Shown here: positions 1-4,305 of the stretch, piece by piece
How positions within the stretch are numbered: position 1 is the first letter of the stretch
How the letters are laid out: every line of letters starts with the position of its first letter
NCBI GenBank assembly: GCA_947259475.1
Contig: CAMYLW010000173.1
Location: forward strand, 1-5,325
Source of the DNA: Thermodesulfobacteriota bacterium
GTDB lineage: Bacteria; Desulfobacterota; Syntrophobacteria; BM002
DNA length: 5,325 bases
Direction: 5' to 3'
The notes under the pieces: model-generated
Told to the model about the DNA's origin: nothing
What the model saw: the letters and a program-made list of their open reading frames with translations, nothing else
Databases searched by the model: none
Translations under genes and position numbers: made by a program

Positions 1-1
1 A

Positions 2-412
2 GAGGGCTATGTCCGGCTATTCATAAGCGCTAAAGGCGGTATTACGGCCCCGCTTTACGAGTCCTGCTACGAATTCGAGGGTGCACCCTTGATGGGCAGA
101 CCTGCTACAGAAATGAAAGAACGGTTCGAGGCGAAAGGTCTTTCTGTTGCTGATACTATCCAGGAGCCACCTGATCATCTTTCCATAGAATTGGAATATC
201 TCTATTTCTTGTTGGATAAGGGGTGGGGTGACCAAGATGGAGCTCTTGTTGCCGAGGCAGCCGAATTTGCCTCTCAGACAATGCTACCGTGGATATCGCA
301 GATGGAAGAGAGGCTAGCCACCGAGAAAAAGTGTCGATTTTATCCCCTCATTGCAACAATTGTGGTCGAAATCCTGTCTGTCATTGGCAGGATTTCTGAA
401 GCCTCAAACTGA
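2..412 (+). CDS. TorD/DmsD-family molybdoenzyme chaperone, C-terminal part (5' end outside window)
   Basis: The frame is open from the left edge (first full codon at 2) to TGA at 410-412, giving 136 residues of a C-terminal portion. The motif P-P-D-H-L-S-I-E-L-E-Y at residues 56-66, preceded by a Y-E-S-C-Y stretch and a G-R-P...M-K-E-R-F-E-A-K-G-L segment, is the signature of the all-helical TorD/DmsD/NarJ family. Those proteins bind the Tat signal and apo-form of DMSO-reductase-family enzymes in the cytoplasm until the molybdenum cofactor is inserted. The end (L-P-W-I...F-Y-P-L-I-A) also fits. Family length is usually about 180-230 residues, so roughly the first third is missing. The TTG/ATG codons at 89-94 are internal, not starts, because family-like sequence runs upstream of them. 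The gene converges on the molybdoenzyme operon. It may serve that enzyme (inference), or another one encoded to its left. Confidence 0.85.
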   Translation, partial: EGYVRLFISAKGGITAPLYESCYEFEGAPLMGRPATEMKERFEAKGLSVADTIQEPPDHLSIELEYLYFLLDKGWGDQDGALVAEAAEFASQTMLPWISQMEERLATEKKCRFYPLIATIVVEILSVIGRISEASN

Positions 413-466
413 CATCGTCCTATTCGTTTGCAGAAAAGCTCAACATCTCAGTAGAATAACCGCCCT

Positions 467-553
467 CGTCATTCCGGAATCCGCCGAAGGTGGATATCCG
501 GAATCTATGATTGCTGGATACCGGATCTCAGCTACGCTTCGTCCGGTATGACG
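467..553. repeat. Imperfect palindromic intergenic repeat (CGTCATTCCGG type)
   Basis: The outer arms CGTCATTCCGG (467-477) and CCGGTATGACG (543-553) are inverted repeats matching at 10 of 11 positions. Inside lie a 7-bp hairpin (479-485 with 489-495, loop GAA, one G-T wobble), a second inverted pair CCGGA/TCCGG (521-525 with 542-546), and a near-direct repeat of TGGATA(T)CCGGA(A)TCT at 491 and 515. It sits between two convergent genes, the usual place for dispersed extragenic palindromes. Similar CGTCATTCCGG elements recur in many proteobacterial genomes (general knowledge); copy number here cannot be seen from one window. It has no evident coding role, and a 66-codon plus-strand frame through it is chance. 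Confidence 0.65.
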
Positions 554-576
554 ATGATTGCGAGACCCGTGCTTTT

Positions 577-1704
577 TCAAGGGTCTGCGGGTGTCCTGGG
601 AGAGTCCTCTCCCCTTAGATAAAGAGCCCCATCCCCCCTTAGGGGAATGGGGCTCATTGGAAAAATGGGCAAAGGTTCAGGGTCCTTTACCATATAATAG
701 GCTTCACCGCTCAAGGCGCCGGTGTTGCAGACAAAAACAATAGGTTTATCAGAGGGCAAAGATTTTATGTTCTTCTCCAGCTGATCATTAGGGATATTAA
801 CCGCATTCCTAAAGGTTCCTGCCTTATACTCTTCAGGGCTACGGGCATCAACCAAGAGAATACTGTCTGGATTTTCCTTCAAAATTTTCTTGAAGGTGGC
901 AATGTCAATACTGCCTTCTTCTTTGCCTGCCGTGATCTGGACAGCCTGGGTTGCACCGGCATATTTTTTCCAAGCCGGGTAGCCTGCCGCAAACACCTTA
1001 ACATTGGTATAGCCCATGCGGATGGCTTTCTTGGCAGACTTGTAGCTAAGAGGGCACTTGAAGCCGCCACAGTAGAAAATCAGTGGGGTGTTCACATCCA
1101 AAGGAAGTTTGCCTTCGAGTTCTTTAAACTGACTGTCTGGGATGCTCATAGCAGTGGGGATGTGGCCCTTGATGTATTTTGGTCGAAAGGGCCGGGAGTC
1201 AATGATGACTGCTTTGTTGGTGTCCATTTGTTCAGCTACATACTCTGCTGAAACCGCGGCATAGTTTCCTCGACCTTTCATCCATGCTGGAAACCCTGCG
1301 GCAAATACCTTGACATTCTTATAACCTAATTTTTCCGCCTTCCAGGCAGATTTGTGGCTCAGCTTACACTTGAAACCGCCACAGTAGAAAATAAGCAGAG
1401 CATTCTTGTCTTTGGGAAGTTTGCCCTTTAATTGGTCAAACTTGCTGTGGGGAATACTGACAGCGGTGGGGATGTGACCCTTGACGTATTTCGGTTTATA
1501 GGGTCGCGCATCAATGATCATGACATTGTCAGGTTTGGGTATTTTTACATGCTGCTGCACGAAGTTCACAGAGACAATGTCGTGAAATTTCCACTCAGCC
1601 TTTGCCCCCGCTTCGGCAGTCTTAAGAGCAGGGCTCCAACCGAGGCTCATTGTCACCGCCATGACGGCAACAATGGTCAACATTAAGACTCTTTTGGTTT
1701 TCAT
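577..1704 (-). CDS. Exported protein with three rhodanese domains; abnormal C-terminus
   Basis: This 375-residue protein starts with a typical Sec signal peptide (K-T-K-R, then a hydrophobic stretch at about 6-22, likely cleavage near A-E-A at 30-32), so it should act in the periplasm. Three rhodanese (sulfurtransferase) domains follow, at about 36-145, 148-248 and 265-341. Domains 1 and 2 are close duplicates with the loop F-Y-C-G-G-F-K-C (Cys108/Cys113 and Cys212/Cys217). Domain 3 has a more classical loop, V-C-N-T-G-A-L-S-G-E-A, with Cys326. The catalytic Cys carries sulfane sulfur as a persulfide in this family. A good ribosome site (GGAGGT, 8 bases before ATG) supports the start. It is the last gene of the operon, 55 bases after the selenoprotein candidate. 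After M-V-K-D (residue 341) the sequence becomes low-complexity, proline-rich and non-rhodanese, and is encoded by the terminator-like hairpin. The 3' end therefore looks lost or rearranged. Sulfur delivery to or from the reductase complex is inferred from context. Confidence 0.88.
   Translation of the reverse strand: MKTKRVLMLTIVAVMAVTMSLGWSPALKTAEAGAKAEWKFHDIVSVNFVQQHVKIPKPDNVMIIDARPYKPKYVKGHIPTAVSIPHSKFDQLKGKLPKDKNALLIFYCGGFKCKLSHKSAWKAEKLGYKNVKVFAAGFPAWMKGRGNYAAVSAEYVAEQMDTNKAVIIDSRPFRPKYIKGHIPTAMSIPDSQFKELEGKLPLDVNTPLIFYCGGFKCPLSYKSAKKAIRMGYTNVKVFAAGYPAWKKYAGATQAVQITAGKEEGSIDIATFKKILKENPDSILLVDARSPEEYKAGTFRNAVNIPNDQLEKNIKSLPSDKPIVFVCNTGALSGEAYYMVKDPEPLPIFPMSPIPLRGDGALYLRGEDSPRTPADP
616..657 (-). 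terminator. Probable intrinsic terminator of the minus-strand operon, lying inside the last reading frame
   Basis: A strong stem forms between 624-637 and 642-655: 14 pairs with one mismatch (633/646), a four-base loop at 638-641, and a GC-rich GAGCCCC/GGGGCTC base. On the minus strand it is followed by TTTATCT, a short and imperfect T-tract. Position and shape fit a rho-independent terminator for the operon. However, the triple-rhodanese frame reads straight through it and stops only at 577. Termination here would therefore release a message without a stop codon, unless the gene's 3' end is degenerate. A second perfect 7-bp inverted repeat (598-604 with 607-613) lies just downstream. Confidence 0.55.
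949..1572 (-). repeat. Intragenic tandem duplication of a rhodanese domain
   Basis: The DNA coding for rhodanese domains 1 and 2 is duplicated with a period of 312 bases (104 codons). The 17-base core CCGCCACAGTAGAAAAT on the plus strand occurs at 1064-1080 and 1376-1392, and flanking stretches such as GTGGGGATGTG followed by CCCTTGA are also shared. At protein level, long blocks such as Y-[VI]-K-G-H-I-P-T-A and N-V-K-V-F-A-A-G-[FY]-P-A-W are almost identical. Domain 3 (114 residues further on) is much more diverged and is not part of this duplication. Confidence 0.75.
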
Positions 1705-1712
1705 TCTCTTCT

Positions 1713-1718
1713 ACCTCC
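1713..1718 (-). promoter_or_regulatory. Ribosome binding site of the triple-rhodanese gene
   Basis: The minus strand reads GGAGGT, ending 8 bases before the ATG at 1704-1702. This is the strongest Shine-Dalgarno sequence in the operon as seen here and fixes the start of the triple-rhodanese protein. It suggests independent, efficient initiation after the 55-base gap. Confidence 0.8.
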
Positions 1719-1759
1719 ATTCTTCTTCGGTTGTATATTTCCACAGGCCATGATCGAGG

Positions 1760-2767
1760 CTAGTCTGCCTTTCGGCTCAGCAGAGATCTAACCTTCTCCA
1801 TTAGTTCCTTCCTGTTCCTGATATGGCCTGATTGAACGAGAATAATCTTTCTGCCGCCGGTGGGATTTCTCTGCACCAGATAGGAAGTGGGGAGATCTGG
1901 CTTTCCCAAGCAGGCAAAAATCCCCGATATCTCATCAGCAAAAAGGGGAAAGTCGATCGCCTGTTGCTTGCGGAATTTTGCCACCTGCCTCTTCTTGCTC
2001 CCCACACCAATACCCATCATCTTGACTTTGTCTTGGAGAGAGCTATCTTCCGCCAACATGGAGTACAGAGCTTTGTATTCCTTCACCTCCTTGAGGCACT
2101 GATGACAGTATTCGTTGTAAAGCTCGATGAAGATGTATTCACTCTGGATGTCTTCCAGAGCAATGGTCCTTTCATCGTGCTGAATCTGCAAATAATTCTT
2201 GTCTCGGCTATAGCTCAGCAGTACCAAGTGGCAGGTGGGAAAAAAGTCGCCCACGGTCAACTGGGGAAGTGTTTCTTGGACATCTTCTCCTGAGCTATGC
2301 ACATCCCTCCAACCAAAATATCCGTGAGGTAACCGGTGGACTCTGTTATAGCCCAGGCGCACGGCCCAGCGGGAGGCGATGCCGCTGCGCAGTCACCTAA
2401 AACTCCGACAGTAAATGACAATGGTGCGATCCCTGTCCGAGCCAAGAAGTTCCTGGAACTCCTTTCGTTTGGCGGGATCTAGGGTGAGTCTCTCGCCTAA
2501 GTGAAATTCCAGATTGGCAGCCTTGGGAAGATGGGCTCGGTTGTACTCATAATCGGGCCGCACATCTAGGACCATGAAATCCTTGTCGGATTGGTAAAGA
2601 GACTCAAGTTCATCGAGGGTAATAAGATCGTAGCCTTCCCTTGTGGCCTCTGCCTCTGCCTGCTCCCACCAGAGAGGCATCTCCTCGGCAATAGTAATGC
2701 TTGCACGCGGCAGGAAGATTACAAGAAGTGATAGAATAATAGTGATGACAGATAGATGCTTACTCAT
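1760..2767 (-). CDS. Probable selenoprotein: exported rhodanese-thioredoxin-like fusion with in-frame UGA (Sec125)
   Basis: Read through one TGA (2393-2395), this is a single 335-residue protein. Residues 1-27 are a signal peptide (hydrophobic 6-20, likely cut near T-I-A at 25-27). A rhodanese domain spans about 45-155, with V-L-D-V-R-P-D-Y-E-Y at 66-75, catalytic C120 in I-V-I-Y-C-R-S-F-R, the UGA as residue 125, then L-R-S-G-I-A-S-R-W-A and R-L-G-Y-N-R-V-H-R-L-P-H-G-Y-F-G-W, the normal end of a rhodanese fold. A thioredoxin/TlpA-like domain (about 165-335) carries C-H-Q-C at 221-224 and a later L-P-T-S resembling the cis-proline loop. The UGA aligns with the second Cys of C-G-G-F-K-C in the adjacent triple-rhodanese protein, which argues for selenocysteine rather than decay. 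The protein probably handles sulfane sulfur for the upstream reductase, with the CxxC domain reducing or exchanging it (inference). The ribosome site is weak (GGGA before ATG). Alternatives are a nonsense mutation (one base from a Cys codon), giving a pseudogene, or a sequencing error. Confidence 0.75.
2357..2392 (-). promoter_or_regulatory. Candidate bacterial SECIS stem-loop directly after the UGA
   Basis: Starting three bases after the TGA, GCGCA (2390-2386) can pair with TGCGC (2361-2357). Inside this, CGGC (2384-2381) can pair with GCCG (2365-2362), leaving a loop of about 15 bases. An alternative inner fold pairs CAGCGG (2387-2382) with CCGCTG (2372-2367). Bacterial SECIS elements are stem-loops inside the coding region immediately 3' of the UGA and are bound by SelB, so place and size fit. 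I could not identify with certainty the G expected at the start of the apical loop. The rhodanese coding constraint alone may also produce GC-rich pairing. Confidence 0.45.
2393..2395 (-). other. In-frame TGA read as selenocysteine codon (residue 125)
   Basis: The minus-strand codons run ...TGT CGG AGT TTT AGG TGA CTG CGC AGC GGC ATC... with rhodanese-like protein on both sides in the same frame. The stop is TGA, the only codon recoded to selenocysteine. The implied motif C-x-x-x-x-U has the same spacing as Cys108/Cys113 and Cys212/Cys217 in the neighbouring paralogue. The frame stays open for a further 210 codons, to a TAG at 1760-1762. Confidence 0.72.
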
Positions 2768-2819
2768 AAAATCCCAGTATTTCCTTGAGCCCTGAGCCTT
2801 GTGTCTTTCGCCATTAACC

Positions 2820-3551
2820 CTATGCCCTATGCTCTTTGCCCTCGGCTCCTTTTATTTCGTCATACCAGAGCTTGTGATGATGCTCGGCGTAGTCTTCCGG
2901 TACTGTGCCGGTGAACATGGAAAAGAAAGCGGGGCGCTCATCCGGTGAGATTGCCGCCATGTAGATATGCACAAGCAAACCACCAGTAACCACACCGACT
3001 GCGACAAAGTGGATTACAATGGCCCATTGCACGATTACCGTATTCTGCAAGAGAATGTTCGACAGAAACATAATAATCCCGGTAACAGCAATCACAATTG
3101 CGCCTAAAATCGAAGCAACCGCAAAAAGCTTCTGGCCCACGTTATAGAATCCCTGCTCAGGGATATCCGGAGTGAAGCCCAGCCGCTTGAGCCACTTGTT
3201 TCCCAGGGTCATCTGAATGTTTTTCTTGATAAGCCACTTCAGGTCTGTGGCAGGGGAGTAGGTAAAGACCTGCTTGAGAAAGGGTATGACGTATTTCCTC
3301 GATCCGAAAATCATATAGACAATGAACACTACCAGCCAGGTGAGACCGCAGATTTCATGGACGAGAAGTAGAGTTTCCCCGCTACCGAAAATGGAGTACA
3401 TCAAGTTGGACCACCAACCCCCCGTGAGTTGAAGATCCTCGTTTTTGATCAAGCCCAGTCCAGTAGCAAGCAGAAAGAACCAGCAGAAGGCATTGAACCA
3501 GTGCATGAAGATGGTGACCTTTGTATGCCGTTTAATAACTTTGCTATTCAT
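2820..3551 (-). CDS. Di-heme cytochrome b membrane subunit (FdnI / cytochrome b561 type)
   Basis: This is a four-helix integral membrane protein of 243 residues, with helices at about 17-35, 59-83, 142-164 and 173-198. His17, His65, His181 and His195 lie in the helices with the arrangement of formate dehydrogenase-N gamma subunits, including the 14-residue gap between the last two; these should ligate two hemes b. The Y-N-V-G-Q-K segment at 136-141 matches the conserved stretch near the quinone site of that family. The expected role is electron exchange between menaquinol and the Fe-S subunit. There are two possible starts, ATG at 3557 and 3551. AGAGAGG directly abuts the first but lies 6 bases before the second, so I chose 3551 (starting M-N-S-K-V-I-K-R-H); the other adds two residues. 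The gene follows the Fe-S gene by a few bases, so translation is probably coupled. Confidence 0.88.
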   Translation of the reverse strand: MNSKVIKRHTKVTIFMHWFNAFCWFFLLATGLGLIKNEDLQLTGGWWSNLMYSIFGSGETLLLVHEICGLTWLVVFIVYMIFGSRKYVIPFLKQVFTYSPATDLKWLIKKNIQMTLGNKWLKRLGFTPDIPEQGFYNVGQKLFAVASILGAIVIAVTGIIMFLSNILLQNTVIVQWAIVIHFVAVGVVTGGLLVHIYMAAISPDERPAFFSMFTGTVPEDYAEHHHKLWYDEIKGAEGKEHRA

Positions 3552-3557
3552 GGACAT

Positions 3558-3564
3558 CCTCTCT
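3558..3564 (-). promoter_or_regulatory. Ribosome binding site that decides the cytochrome b start
   Basis: The minus strand reads AGAGAGG immediately after the TAA of the Fe-S gene. It touches the ATG at 3557-3555, too close to serve it, but lies 6 bases upstream of the ATG at 3551-3549. The second ATG is therefore the likely start. Confidence 0.65.
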
Positions 3565-4305
3565 TTATTTGTGCTCGGCCTCGGGGAGTTCGTCTTTGAT
3601 CAGTAACTGCTTGCCAAGCATGGCCAAAACACCCAGCACATTGAGTCCGACGAAGCCCCAGACAAAGGGGTTTATGACCTTCCACAACTGAATGGCCGAA
3701 GGTGTCTCCGCCTTCAGCGGCCAGTCAATGGGAGCCGTCATCGACATGTAATAGATGTTGGGCTGGGTGTCTGTTTGCCGATTAAATACCTTAACGGTCT
3801 TGTTGCTTTTGAGGAGACGGGCAACTTCACTGTTGGGATCTTTCAAGTCTCCGAAGGTCCGAGCTTTTGTAGGACAGGTGGTTACGCATGCCGGCAACTC
3901 ACCCCGGGCACGCCTGCGCTGACAAAAGTCACATTTGTCTACAACTTTCTTTTCGGGGTGGCGATATCTTGCGCCATAAGGACAAGCAGGGATGCAGCTT
4001 CCACAACCGATGCATAGCTTCTTGTTCACTTTAATGGTGCCGTCTTTGTCGTCTTTGTAGGTAGCGCTGGTGGGGCAGGCCTGCACACAGGTGGGATTGT
4101 CACAATGCATGCAGTTGCCCGGCTGGAAATGCAAGGATTGCGAATTATCAGATCGGCTCAAATTTTCGAAATCAGGATCTTGCTCTTTGATCCAATTGCG
4201 CCACTTTCCAGGAGGCACCTTGTTTTCAACCTTGCAGGCGGTCATACAACCCTTGCAATCTATGCAAGAGGAGGAATCTATCACCATCGCTAATTGTTTT
4301 TTCAT
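3565..4305 (-). CDS. Four-cluster 4Fe-4S electron-transfer subunit with C-terminal membrane anchor
   Basis: This 246-residue protein belongs to the PsrB/PhsB/DmsB/FdnH group. Sixteen cysteines form four sets for 4Fe-4S clusters: Cys14/17/20/24, Cys65/68/73/77, Cys98/101/104/108 and Cys125/128/140/144. The last set has the widened C-x2-C-x11-C-x3-C spacing typical of the group. A single hydrophobic helix at about 211-232 (I-N-P-F-V-W-G-F-V-G...) should anchor it in the membrane next to the cytochrome b, as in formate dehydrogenase-N. No signal peptide is seen, so export would be as a partner of a Tat-carried catalytic subunit (inference). It shuttles electrons between heme b and the molybdenum subunit. 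The ATG overlaps the upstream stop as TAATG, with GGAAGG 7 bases ahead, indicating translational coupling. Confidence 0.92.
   Translation of the reverse strand: MKKQLAMVIDSSSCIDCKGCMTACKVENKVPPGKWRNWIKEQDPDFENLSRSDNSQSLHFQPGNCMHCDNPTCVQACPTSATYKDDKDGTIKVNKKLCIGCGSCIPACPYGARYRHPEKKVVDKCDFCQRRRARGELPACVTTCPTKARTFGDLKDPNSEVARLLKSNKTVKVFNRQTDTQPNIYYMSMTAPIDWPLKAETPSAIQLWKVINPFVWGFVGLNVLGVLAMLGKQLLIKDELPEAEHK

Noticed and set aside
563..586. AGACCC/GGGTCT stem as a terminator for the TorD-type gene or the operon
   Set aside because: Only six pairs with a 12-base loop and no T-tract after it on either strand.
351..743. Short plus-strand frames across the intergenic region and operon end
   Set aside because: They run through the palindromic repeat and the hairpin and look like chance open frames without start signals.
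1832..2293. Plus-strand open frame of 153 codons opposite the fusion gene
   Set aside because: It is antisense to clear rhodanese/thioredoxin-like coding sequence, has no ribosome site, and shows no recognisable domain.
1760..2362. Independent thioredoxin-like gene starting at GTG 2362
   Set aside because: The GTG lies inside the rhodanese domain (Val of A-V-R-L-G-Y) with no ribosome site, and would give a protein starting with a quarter of a rhodanese fold. The GTG is an internal codon of the 1760-2767 gene.
2363..2400. Frameshift between a rhodanese gene and a thioredoxin-like gene
   Set aside because: The codon grid is the same on both sides; the ten codons between the TGA and the GTG at 2362 are in frame and give good rhodanese sequence, so only a stop codon separates them.
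2764..2814. Sixteen-codon leader frame (minus strand) ending in a TGA that overlaps the ATG of the fusion gene
   Set aside because: No ribosome site and no recognisable pattern; the ATGA overlap could arise by chance, so it is not listed as a gene.
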